Notes under the pieces: model-generated | What the model saw: the letters and a program-made list of their open reading frames with translations, nothing else | What the model was told of the DNA's origin: nothing | The model's database searches: none | Program-made: the position numbers and the translations under genes | In this document: in pieces, positions 58,101 through 64,000 of the stretch | Layout of the letters: each line of letters opens with the position of its first letter | How positions within the stretch are numbered: the stretch's first letter is position 1 | DNA from: Nilaparvata lugens | Taxonomy: Eukaryota; Arthropoda; Insecta; Hemiptera; Delphacidae | Length of the DNA stretch: 64,000 bases | Direction: 5' to 3' | Assembly: GCF_014356525.2 (NCBI RefSeq) | Contig: NC_052510.1 | Location: 20,052,532 to 20,116,531, forward strand

Positions 58101-59375
58101 TAAAAATCTAAATTAAATGTTGTAATTCTCCCCGAAGACTTCTGCTACTGCAAATATTGACAACAGGGTAAACAGCTAGTTGGCAATTACTATTCAAAAA
58201 TTATTTGTCAGCCCGGGAATCGAACCCAGTACCTCCGGTCCCTAATTGCCGGTCAGGAATGCTTACCCTTACACCAAACTGACAATCTCTGGATAGCAGC
58301 GCTCATTTGCAATGTCTCAGTAATTTCCATCTGTAGAAGACAGGTCAGGTTAACAATACATTATACTACTAAATTTTCGAAACATCTCTATATTTTAAAA
58401 ACACGATGAGTGTGAAACACTTCTATTGCTATTCGAATATTTGGATAGTTTCATAATTTTTCAGAAAATTCAGCACGGTTGCTTGTTATAAAATACCCAT
58501 CAACATATTAGGGTTTTGTTCAATAAGCTGATTTAGTTCACCAAGTGATAATTTATTACTAATTTTATTAGTGGTATGTACGGCTTCGTGTTTTGTAATT
58601 ATTATGAGCTTAAGACTTAGTAGGGATTTATCGTGATTAAACTTTTTCATCAAAGATTGGTGTTCTTATTCTGATAATCTGTTACAAAATAATCTGGATA
58701 CTATGATTATGCGTAAGGGTCGCTTTCTCCAAAAAAAGTTAAACTCAAATTCTAGTTTGAACCATCAGCTGTGACTCAGTTGAAGCACATTATAATAAAT
58801 GCGACCATACATTGATTGAACTGGTTTAATAGTCAAAGCAACATTGGAGAAAGCGACTCTTAGGTCGGTTGCAGACGAACCAAAATCGCATGTGGGATGT
58901 GGGACTGACCACAGAACAATACGACTAACGCAGAGCTTTTCACACTACATTTGAGAAAACGGTCATTAGTGCGATTGTGGTACAGAAGCTAGGGAAAGCG
59001 AGGTGATCAAACCAGTGGTACCACAATCGCAAGGAAAATAATCGCTACCACAGCGCGCAACGCTATGTGGAAGTATCAGTGCCACTGTTATGCCTGCCAA
59101 TGCATTCCTTATGCGATGCGTTTGTGTTACCACAGAAGGAAAATAGTAGCTCCCACATCCCACATGCGATAGAGGTTCGTCTGCAACCGGCCTTAGTCTG
59201 ACATTAAAAGCAATAATATTTTATAAACTTTGTGTTGCAGGTGAAATTCACCATCAACCAATTGGCAGTCTCTGGACTCAAAGTTAACAGACTGGACATG
59301 TACGGTGAAAAGTATAAACCCTTCAAAGGGGTTAAATATATCACAAAAGCTGGAAAATTCCAGATTAGAATGTGA
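43138..59375 (+). CDS. AP3M: AP-3 complex subunit mu, six exons, with a frame break in exon 2
   Basis: Exons: 43138-43172, 53745-54580, 55518-55676, 56440-56490 and 59241-59375, where exon 2 here may be two exons in other species. The text follows AP3M1 closely: MIHSLFIINSSG, GDVFMEKHWKSVISRSVCDYF-type start, PPVIATPHHYLISIHR, NGFPLATESNILKELIKPP, VKYTNNEAYFDVVEE, FMNPRLFDDVSFHPC and YGEKYKPFKGVKYITKAG. AP-3 sorts cargo from endosomes to lysosome-related organelles; mu binds YxxPhi signals (DDVSFHPC and RWESERILSF are in that domain). At about 54192 nine or ten residues (human LSNIPWRRAG) are missing and the frame shifts by one. As written, the gene cannot make a full protein. Confidence 0.9.
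43950..44487 (-). mobile_element. old LINE, 3' piece
   Basis: Minus-strand frame 44185-44481 encodes the C-terminus of an R1/Jockey-like ORF2 with a zinc knuckle (LCSKCNPRQEEDVYHFMAVC). The 3' tail AATAAAGACACTATTC lies near 43970. It continues at 49438 after removal of the intact LINE: one side ends LYRELSLET, the other starts GYLKSSEKAPC, in one frame. Confidence 0.75.
44612..47497 (-). CDS. LINE ORF2 protein: endonuclease and reverse transcriptase
   Basis: 961 codons without a break. The APE endonuclease covers residues 1-220: LHLNIQRG, ISEHG (catalytic Glu 35), GTYRSPS, ILGDANFD (Asp/Asn 148-150) and SDHHLLLCK (213-221). RT covers about 480-740: FKKGDKLNPNNYRPISNL, GFRKGRSTN, LFLDLQKAFD, SKGVPQGSILGP and catalytic LFADDTT (682-685). 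The C-terminal part has YGIVAWG and HTHNTRSK. All catalytic residues I can check are there. The protein nicks target DNA and copies its RNA at the nick. Confidence 0.92.
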   Translation of the reverse strand: MTVLHLNIQRGLQNKLDGLVVELEKFHPDILIISEHGLGADQLNLTNIEGFRLTSSYCRTEHMWGGIAIFVKNHFSVDMDELQLPEQCKSKEQVFETVGLILKYQSRKLILIGTYRSPSTDTAEFLGKLGQLLGQHTKKSNDIVILGDANFDILRPDERSVKDLRNVLSEFGCRIHHIPVTRKTPTTVSSIDGCYTTIKQEEIEVKAHYTPLSDHHLLLCKIKNRSKSCHTTYRYSRNVSKNKLTELKQMLNTTNWESVYIPKSVEVKYNNFLQIMRQSIDHIMPLGPKKMNVPNKIIFMDCELQKMKVSLQSLHDRYLLTGSIEDKNRFQESKKTYDIEVKRKRTDHTMNKIKNSKDKTKELWKTVNSERNKQDGRQNSIRLLLDGKLTADPLEISNIFNSIFTLPQASNHTNQSQTSTTSETEPDNSIPIFSAFKSVTHHGMDELLNNLKSNNSAGFDEISGKMLKFCKEEVIKPLTHIINTSLSQSTLPSKMKISKVYPVFKKGDKLNPNNYRPISNLPGTSKLTERVVYNQLIAHLEKNELISSFQHGFRKGRSTNTAIAYLCRVINEIWEEKRIASGLFLDLQKAFDNLDQEILITKLKQLNIQGQVIEWIQNYFTERYQYVEISYQQHTALTSAKSSLCKMSKGVPQGSILGPLFFLIYINDFPNNLKKDQKCVLFADDTTIIIPSDRVSESNDVSSTLEMATNICRKLKLSINKDKTVNINFTPKGQIFNMDNNVTNEPTNTKDCTRFLGIMMDKHLNWNEHIDLLCKKLASATYVLRRIRCTTDVSTTFIAYHALFASQLRYGIVAWGASAQVHMDRVLRSQKKALRTILRRDALEHCRPLFVENKLLTVVSIYIFETITLAIDSSPNLRNSQHTHNTRSKLNIDLPQHRLSKFKNIPTYAGSHFFNYLPDSLKTLRDSRTTFHRKLKKYLIARPYYAVTEFIEEHTYHHLRV
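47591..49066 (-). CDS. LINE ORF1 protein: PHD finger, coiled coil, SGNH domain
   Basis: 491 codons from the first ATG; a second ATG (residue 25, MGKKQSEK) may be the true start. PHD finger at about residues 43-98 (CGVCRKPV, CDCNDNKWYHTKCVN, WMCEECK). Coiled coil at about 165-205 (DVIIKVLHDDIEDLKNEIK). SGNH/esterase-like domain at about 325-485 (LLIGDNTLRLVGDIM, VVLNVGSNNLC, HLSWDGRSLNPEGSK). ORF1 proteins bind the element RNA; the PHD-esterase type is known from CR1-like LINEs. The frame is unbroken. It ends 93 bases before ORF2. Confidence 0.85.
   Translation of the reverse strand: MTNSSNQIPIFLPARQHIICLLTKMGKKQSEKAINNENIQSPCGVCRKPVENSDHAVTCDCNDNKWYHTKCVNITNKQYDEMKAGKSSNLTWMCEECKTRINAEASHISILLNNSNDNDLLKSDLNDKLQCNYTLPNKTFQSTDLTYQGSNPRMRQSYNSYDVIIKVLHDDIEDLKNEIKILRTNNSRLSDIIARKTSVIYSMENIIRDFSQGIHPEPCCPVRKRMEDATAFLIEDSECTNEVNPVRNKESSAATKNAPEPLPSEGAEVRNRIMEACNAKPKPHSNKVKESCVDENGDECRNGPQDEGRPAQGFGERAEGREGEAPLLIGDNTLRLVGDIMRDTFGQDLEVEIVPFGKIQDVSRALKIRNTIPSKVVLNVGSNNLCRAKTPNHVMRPLWLTLEANIKRFPHTNWYVTSIPIREDIGERFIDETNKALKFMCWQLNATFIDNSNHLHKCHLSWDGRSLNPEGSKIVAEQLASALECQGRNSG
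49066..49432 (-). promoter_or_regulatory. 5' UTR of intact LINE, two related monomers
   Basis: Two stretches (about 49066-49240 and 49240-49430) share AATCAAA.CGTA.AGGTTA-like text, ATCACAGTC.AATATCACA and TATAGG.A..ATTTTGT in the same order. This suggests a duplicated promoter monomer, diverged. Confidence 0.5.
49438..50169 (-). mobile_element. old LINE, middle piece
   Basis: Post-RT region of the same old element: frames 49792-50037 (FYKYLGITLTSS) and 49430-49687 (MMRRRLSFFSKW and NEVQWRCNQTRSLYRE). Upstream text in another frame reads GKLEDYCTTWNLVVNLEKSK. Frameshifts show it is old. It is cut on the left by the intact LINE and on the right by the hAT-like element. Confidence 0.75.
50170..52029. 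mobile_element. hAT-like nonautonomous element
   Basis: TAGTGATGT at 50170 and ACATCACTA ending at 52029 are exact terminal inverted repeats, followed inward by GGGAATATTCCC-like repeats on both sides. The 8-base AGTCTATT flanks both ends (50162-50169, 52030-52037). An 8-bp target duplication is the mark of hAT transposons. There is no transposase; the interior is two further large inverted repeats (about 50400-50955 and 51068-51540). Confidence 0.88.
52030..52650 (-). mobile_element. old LINE, RT piece
   Basis: Frame 52002-52649 encodes RT: IFPIFKKGDVSEVSNY, FVDFSAAFDRIDR, SGLKQGCLLSP and FAYADDIVLLTTN, where the hAT-like element cuts in (the last codons of the reported frame come from that element). 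The 5' part of the LINE is missing; it abuts a different LINE at about 52650. Confidence 0.8.
52655..53275 (-). mobile_element. Jockey-like LINE fragment, decayed
   Basis: Minus strand, changing frames: LCDLSEAFDCV, PYLNNRNQFVELK, YGVSQGSLPGPLSFL, LLYADE (for FADD) and LKLLGFWIDPKLTW, then FYGRTMQLRYRI. Stops and frameshifts are common. It is a separate family from the neighbouring LINE. Confidence 0.65.
53395..53640 (+). mobile_element. tRNA-derived SINE with head and body
   Basis: The head has an A-box-like TGATCTAGTGG and a B box CGGTTCAAACCCGC (53446 region). The body runs to a TTTGGGGAGTCCC-type end (plus strand GGGACTCCCCAAAAACAAAT near 53600). The same body occurs reversed at 55685-55835, 33605-33770 and 38482-38647. 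It lies about 100 bases before AP3M exon 2. Confidence 0.7.
53745..54580 (+). CDS. AP3M: AP3M exon 2, frameshifted
   Basis: The acceptor TTATTTCAG completes the glycine codon (GG-A) after a 10.6-kb intron. The frame is clean to LPSGQ (CAG at 54190-54192), then resumes one base later as VKYTNNEAYFDVVEEVDA to the donor GTAAGTTC at 54581. GGCCAG sits at the join, so a deletion of 29 bases between two GGCCAG copies would explain it. No stop or decay is seen elsewhere. Confidence 0.88.
55518..55676 (+). CDS. AP3M: AP3M exon 3
   Basis: 53 codons (VENVVLEIPMPKCVLNCVLT onward) bounded by TTTTTACAG and GTAAGTTG, phase 0 on both sides. Confidence 0.9.
55685..55835 (-). mobile_element. SINE fragment just after AP3M exon 3
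   Basis: Plus-strand GGTGGGGAGGAGCCCCCC, GGGAAGGTTCCACCC and TATACTTCAGACGGGATCGAC match the reversed body of the SINE at 53.4 kb. It starts about 10 bases after the donor site. Confidence 0.6.
55882..56084. repeat. hairpin MITE in AP3M intron
   Basis: ATTAAATAAAAATACTAAGA, CCACAGATTTTATTCAAA and GGTTGTTACACCATTGTCAA on the left all have reverse complements in order on the right. The arms are about 90 bases. Same family as 7770-8075. Confidence 0.85.
56440..56490 (+). CDS. AP3M: AP3M exon 4
   Basis: 17 codons (ITLQMGVQAADSNPNIN), bounded by TTTGTTCCAG and GTAAGTTA. Confidence 0.9.
56741..57588. repeat. segment bounded by a 14-base inverted repeat
   Basis: CTAGTGCGCAAAGT and its exact reverse complement ACTTTGCGCACTAG are 848 bases apart. 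The inside is AT-rich with no coding frame. It may be a DNA element or its two solo ends. Confidence 0.45.
58088..58300 (-). mobile_element. tRNA-derived SINE
   Basis: Minus strand: A-box-like TTGGTGTAAGGGTAAGC and B box TGGGTTCGATTCCCGGGC in tRNA spacing, then a body and a (TAA)n tail at about 58088-58105. It is different from the SINE at 53.4 kb. Confidence 0.7.
58714..58862. repeat. small MITE, GGGTCGCTTTCTCC ends
   Basis: TAAGGGTCGCTTTCTCCAA and TTGGAGAAAGCGACTCTTA face each other 149 bases apart, with one mismatch. It abuts the next MITE. Confidence 0.8.
58863..59192. repeat. PIF/Harbinger-like MITE
   Basis: GGTCGGTTGCAGACGAACC and GGTTCGTCTGCAACCGGCC are terminal inverted repeats (one mismatch) and pair on further inward (TCGCATGTGGGATGTGGGA). 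TTA flanks both ends (58860-58862, 59193-59195), the target duplication of PIF/Harbinger elements. It ends about 50 bases before the last AP3M exon. Confidence 0.75.
59241..59375 (+). CDS. AP3M: AP3M last exon
   Basis: 44 codons and TGA after TGTGTTGCAG; ends GVKYITKAGKFQIRM. LAVSGLKVNRLDMYGEKY is the most conserved block of the family. Confidence 0.92.
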   Translation: MKFTINQLAVSGLKVNRLDMYGEKYKPFKGVKYITKAGKFQIRM

Positions 59376-60499
59376 AAAAACTTATTATATTATTATATGA
59401 TTTTGAAGATTACTATATATTAAATTTATTACGTTCAAGAAGTATGGTGAAAAATGTTATTTTACCTAGATCGGTAAGTGTAAACGAACCTCCAAGGAAT
59501 ATTAATCAAATCAGAAATTTTGTATTAGAATTTCCAATAAATAGTACGTATAGTATATATTCAAACACCCCATGAAATTAGTGTGAATATATTTCTAATA
59601 ATTAGAAATATAATTATTTGAATATATACTATAGCATGCACGTAACGCATAAATGAATTGTTTCGATTCTTACCTGCACATAGGGTAAATTTAATCTCTA
59701 ATCAGTTTCAAGATTCGGATGTAGTTGGTTTCAATTTTGATTTGACTATTTACTATTTTATAAAATTCTATACACATGTTTTAATGTCCATTGAATGAAT
59801 TTATTGGATGATTGATTGCTTTTCATTCTATTATTTCAAATTATCAGGGATATGAGAGAACATTGGACCTCCCATAACTCTATCGCATTTTAAATATATA
59901 TTGGAAATTATCTTCCATTGAATCAATATTTTCCAAAAAACATATACAATGTAAAAGTATTTACTGGCATTATAACGTCAGAAAATGTGTGAATATATTG
60001 AGCAAACCTCAGTTTCAGGCCCGGCCCCAGGGTTGGGCGGACCGGGCGGCCGCACAGGGCGGCAGATTTTTGTGGGCGGCAAATTTTAAGGAACGGAAAA
60101 TTTTTAAATGCGAATAAATAATAAATTCAATGTGAATAGTAAAATTTTATAAGAAGATTTTCCTAACTCAAGCTAATGAAGACATATATCTAAGATCAAC
60201 AATGTCCCAGGAACGTCTGAGTGGTCTAGCGAACATAAATAGCTCAGTCCCTAGATCTTGAAGAACTGGAGAAGGAATTTTCCTACGCAAAGGTCAGACG
60301 AGTTCTACTTAATTGAAGAAGTGTGTTGATAAACTCGTGTTGTAGCAATTGTAGTTTTGATTACTTAGCAAGTTAAATAGGCCCAATACGCTGTTGCAGT
60401 CTCTTGATTTGGAACTACCGTCTTAATTATGTTTTCTCATTGTGTACCGTATCTGTTCCGAACATAAAAATAGTTTAATCAGATATTTTGTGCTACTGT
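59376..60499. other. AP3M 3' flank; GC-rich TE-like end near 60.02 kb
   Basis: No gene is seen. At about 60018-60080 GGCCCGGCCCCAGGG and GGGCGGCAGATTTTTGTGGG form a GC-rich stretch that resembles the end of a DNA transposon; its partner end was not found. Confidence 0.4.
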
Positions 60500-61511
60500 T
60501 CTAGTCCAGTCAATTAAAGATTATAGAATGAAAAGTTTGGAACACAATTTTCAACTCCACAGCTCTTTTAAGGATAGTATGAGTATTAACATATCAAAAG
60601 TCCTCACCCCTACCTCATGTGCTAAAGGAGTGGAGGTGGTTTGAAAGTACCATTTTTTAATTTTTCTCATATATCTCGGAAACTATGCATCTTATGAACA
60701 TTTGTATACTGTACAAAATTGAAGCTCACAAAATTACCAACAAGTTTTGTTCTCTACATTTTCATCATATCTCTTATCGTTTCTGAGATATCCGCTCTTG
60801 AAGGTGAGACATTTTTTTGAAAAAACACTTCTGCCTCCAATTTTTTCATCTTTTCGGCCTTATAATTTTTGAACGATTGATGAAAAAAATCCGTTTGCTG
60901 ATTATAAGCTGACGGAGCATCAAATTATCTTCAATCTGATGTACAATATTTTCACTATTTTACGCATTTCCCTACCTACGACTGTTGCAGCAGTTTTAGT
61001 GTCGAGAGTGAAATTTTCTGTTCAGCAACAATAGATCAGTTGACAATGAAAAAAATCATTGCTAATCATTTCATCATGTGCTAAAGGGATGAGGGTGGTT
61101 TGAAAGTTACATTTTCCACTTTTACTTACATGCTTATATCTTGGAAACAATGAGTTCTATTGACATAATCATCCACATAAAAATGAAGCTCAATGAATTT
61201 CCTACAAGTTTTGTTTTGTAGAGGTTTTCAATAAATATTATACTAACTTTTCGAGATATATATGTTCTAAAGTGATTCATTCTCAAAAACCCAGTTTATC
61301 CTTCCATTTTTTGCTCTTTCAAGTCTTTTAACTTCTCAACAATTGATGAAAAAATAATGTGCTGATTACGAGATTTTAGAGCATTAAATTATCTTCCATT
61401 TCATGTATAATTCGACTATTCCAAGCATTCCTATACGATTGTTGCAGCAGTTTTAGTTTTGAATGTCTTATTTGGTAGGAAGTTTAGAAACACCCCCTGT
61501 GTTCAGTTCCG
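60500..61511. repeat. repeat with two tandem units, shared with hAT interior
   Basis: Two units of about 460 bases (60609-61008 and 61072-61468) share TCATGTGCTAAAGG, GGTGGTTTGAAAGT, ACAAGTTTTGTT, ATTGATGAAAAAA and GTTGCAGCAGTTTTAG in order. The left part (TAGTCCAGTCAAT, GATTATAGA, GGAACACAATTTT) also occurs at 50405-50480. The repeat resumes at 63862 after a LINE insertion and has an inverted AAACTGCTGCAACAGTC near 63978. Confidence 0.75.
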
Positions 61512-61541
61512 CAGACGTTCCAATGACTTACTTGACTTGAC

Positions 61542-62588
61542 TTAGTTCCTGTCGCTCCTTGAGGAGCATAGGGCTTCCGAGAATGTCCTCCATCCAACTC
61601 TGTCGCGTGCTAACGCCTTCACCTCCAACCACGTTTTGCCGGCTTTCCCAATTTCTGTCTGGATGGTACGCTTCCACGTGATTTTTGGGCGTCCTCTTGC
61701 ACGGTGTCCTTGAGGATTCCAGTCCAATGCGTCTTTTTCAATGGCACCTTCTTCCTTGCGCAACGTGTGCCCAATCCATCTCCATTTCCTTCTTTTTATC
61801 TGCATTTGGATTGGATCCTGACAGGTAGACTCCCATAGTGCTTCGTTGCTGATAACCTCTGGCCATCTGATGCCCATTATGCGACGCAAACATCTATTTA
61901 CAAATACTTGTAACATTTTAGAGGTCACTGTAGTCACCTTCCAGGTTTCACATCCATATAAGAGGACTGATTTTACATTGCTATTAAAGAGTCGAATCTT
62001 TGTGGCTTTGGATATATTTTTATTTGCCCAGATTGGCCTCAATTGTATAAAAGCTCCGTTTGCTTTCTTGATTCGACTCTTTACATCTTGATCAGCTCCT
62101 CCTTCTACAGTGACCATACTACCCAAGTATAAAAAGGACTCTACCAGCTCGATATTGGAGTCGCCCATTTTCAAAGGCATGTCTGTTCTTGCATTTACTC
62201 TCATTTCCTTTGTCTTTCTAGCATTTATCTGCAAGCCGGCCTTTATTGCCTCATTTGAAATATTTCTCAGCTTTTCTTGCATGTCAGTAAAGCGCTGTGC
62301 CAGTAGACATATATCATCAGCAAAGTCCAGATCCTCTAGCCGCCCTCTTAGGCCCCAAGGTATCCCTCTTCTTCTACCTCCACCAGCTCTTCTCATCACA
62401 CTGTCCAAAACCAGCAAGAATAACGTGGGAGACAACACACAGCCTTGACGGACTCCAGAAGTGACAGGTAGGGGTTCACTCAAACTTCCTGCATGGAGGA
62501 CACGGCACTCACAATCCTCATACATATTTCTCAGAATGCTCACCATCTTCTGTGGGATGCCATAATTAATCAGTGTACTCCACATCAC
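61542..62588 (-). CDS. LINE reverse transcriptase core and C-terminus
   Basis: 348 codons, unbroken: SGVRQGCVLSPTLFLLVLD, catalytic LDFADDICLL (residues 87-96), LGSMVTVEGG, LLYGCETWK, RRIMGIRWPE and RGRPKITWKR. These are RTE-like blocks. Text just upstream (FIDFERAFDSVNRR) is in frame only after a shift near 62590. So part of the RT is intact but the full ORF is not. Confidence 0.85.
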   Translation of the reverse strand: MMWSTLINYGIPQKMVSILRNMYEDCECRVLHAGSLSEPLPVTSGVRQGCVLSPTLFLLVLDSVMRRAGGGRRRGIPWGLRGRLEDLDFADDICLLAQRFTDMQEKLRNISNEAIKAGLQINARKTKEMRVNARTDMPLKMGDSNIELVESFLYLGSMVTVEGGADQDVKSRIKKANGAFIQLRPIWANKNISKATKIRLFNSNVKSVLLYGCETWKVTTVTSKMLQVFVNRCLRRIMGIRWPEVISNEALWESTCQDPIQMQIKRRKWRWIGHTLRKEEGAIEKDALDWNPQGHRARGRPKITWKRTIQTEIGKAGKTWLEVKALARDRVGWRTFSEALCSSRSDRN

Positions 62589-62871
62589 TCTTCTGTTAAC
62601 TGAGTCAAAAGCTCTTTCGAAATCGATGAAAGCCAGGTAAACAGTGCTCTGCCATTCAACACTTTGCTCTAAAATTATCCTCAGTGTGTTTATTAAATCT
62701 ACACAGCTACGCTGCTTCCTAAAACCAGCTTGTTCTCTCCGTATTTTCCTTTCAACAGAATCCTTATCCTGTTTAGGATTACTCTTGCTAGCACTTTACT
62801 AGGCACTGAGAGCAGTGTTACCCCTCTCCAGTTTACACAATCTGTAGAGCAACCTTTCTTGGGTATCTTCA

Positions 62872-63747
62872 TTATAGTACCTGTCTTCCATTCTGCAGGT
62901 ACTCTTTCTTCTTCCCAATTTTGGTGATTAGGGGATACAAGATATCAGCACTCGTCTCTACATCAACTTTTAAAACATCTGGTGAGATATTGTCTGAGCC
63001 AGGAGCTTTTCCATTTTTCATCTCACTTATAGCCTTCTTCACCTCATCTTTTGTTGGCACTTCCCATTCTATGTCTGTGACCACTGGCCCATCTCTGTGC
63101 TCTATTTCTTCATGATCCTCTATCTCATTTTGCCTATTGAAGATTTCCATGAAGTGTTCTCTCCATCTTTCAAGTTGCTCATCCTTACTAGTCAGCAATT
63201 GCCCTTCCTTACTCTTTACTGGGCCATCATTTCGATAGGATCTCTTGGATAAAGCTCTTGTGATTCTGTACAACTCTTTGCTGTCACCTATCCTTGCTGC
63301 TTGCTCTGCCCTAGCTGCCATATCATCTACATACTTTCGGTGATCCCTTCTGACACACTTTTTCACCTCCTTCTCTGTTCTTGAGTACTCATCCTGGGCC
63401 TGTTTTTTCTGCAACCTAGTTTTGCTCGTATTGATGTTGGCTTTCTTGACTTTTCTGAGCTGTATAAGATCCCATGTTTGTTCAGACATCCAGTCCTTCT
63501 TCTGGTGATCTCTCTTACCTAGAACAGATTTGCTTGTTTCTAGGTAAGCTTCTCTAACATTCATCCATAGACTGTCAACACTTCTCTCATCATTCTCCTG
63601 CATCAAAACATCAAAGCGGTTTTTGACTTCAAGAGCAAACTGGGTTTTCACATGCTCATTCCTCAGCTTTGCTTCATCAAATCGCATTCTGGGACTCACA
63701 AATTTCCTCCCTGCAGCCATTATCTTCATAGCAAACGTAGCTACCAT
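62872..63747 (-). pseudogene. LINE ORF2, EN-RT linker
   Basis: 291 codons, rich in charged residues, with KGQ/ERWREHFMEIFNRQ and KNGKAPGSDNISPDVLK, the start of the RT. It is off frame with the rest: the text IPKKGCSTDCVNWRGVTLL continues at about 62800-62870 in another frame. 5' end is cut by truncation. Confidence 0.75.
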
Positions 63748-64000
63748 TAAATGATGATCACTATTTGCATCTGCCCCTCTCTTATTTCGTACATCAGTGA
63801 GACACCTCCTGAATTTTCTACTAACAGCAAAGTGGTCAATCTGATTTTCAGACGTTCCAATAGGTACTCAATATGGATGTTCATACTGAAGCACACTCCA
63901 ATTTATGATCACAGAATAGTGTGATATTCGAAAAAACTCACTTGTTGCAAATCTTGATATTTGACTCTCAAACCTAAAACTGCTGCAACAGTCATAATTA

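Larger units (their letters stand above)
61525..63848 (-). mobile_element. RTE-like LINE, 5'-truncated, with 13-bp target duplication
   Basis: CAGACGTTCCAAT is found at 61512-61524 and 63849-63861. Between lie 2324 bases with the end of the EN (GADANSDHHLMVATFAM), the linker and RT, and a (CAAGT)n-like tail at the minus-strand 3' end (61525-61545). It splits a repeat of 60.5-64 kb. Confidence 0.88.

Noticed and set aside
58870..59163. Minus-strand frame at the last AP3M intron
   Set aside because: Lies inside the PIF/Harbinger-like MITE and follows its inverted repeats.

Overview
The window looks like AT-rich nuclear DNA of an insect, most likely a hemipteran. A planthopper is my guess from the style of the repeats, not something the sequence proves. 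Host genes have introns with GT/AG sites, and most of the window is transposable-element (TE) debris: several non-LTR retrotransposons (LINEs), a decayed Helitron, many small inverted-repeat elements and tRNA-derived SINEs. I see no bacterial operons, CRISPR arrays or rRNA.

Host genes, left to right. The last three coding exons of a TMEM39-family gene (+) lie at 4.7-7.4 kb. A CutA homologue (-) has five exons at 18.5-22.3 kb, with its first coding exon not found. A complete intronless TRMT6 gene (-) lies at 41.1-42.5 kb. It is head-to-head with an AP-3 mu subunit gene (+) that runs from 43.1 to 59.4 kb in six coding exons. Its first intron is 10.6 kb and packed with nested TEs, and its second exon carries a frame-breaking deletion.

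TE layout. A nearly full-length but broken RTE-type LINE occupies 1-3255 and sits in a second LINE (3256-4445). At 11.2-14.2 kb is a 5'-truncated Helitron whose Pif1-type helicase frame runs, through one stop codon, into a Ulp1/C48 cysteine peptidase. At 15.8-18.3 kb is a 3'-truncated LINE whose ORF1 combines a FLYWCH zinc finger, a coiled coil and an SGNH/esterase domain. At 33-40.3 kb is a near-identical duplication of layout X-U-Y-X-Y. At 44.5-49.4 kb is an apparently intact 4.94-kb CR1/L2-type LINE with uninterrupted ORF1 (PHD finger plus SGNH domain) and ORF2 (endonuclease plus reverse transcriptase). It sits inside an older LINE that is also split by a 1.86-kb hAT-like element with an 8-bp target duplication. 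At 61.5-63.8 kb is a 5'-truncated RTE-like LINE with a 13-bp target duplication.

The most unusual items are the helicase-peptidase fusion, the FLYWCH-SGNH ORF1, the intact nested LINE, the X-U-Y-X-Y duplication and the AP-3 mu frame break. All boundaries were set by eye; identities given as near-perfect come from reading the two copies side by side.
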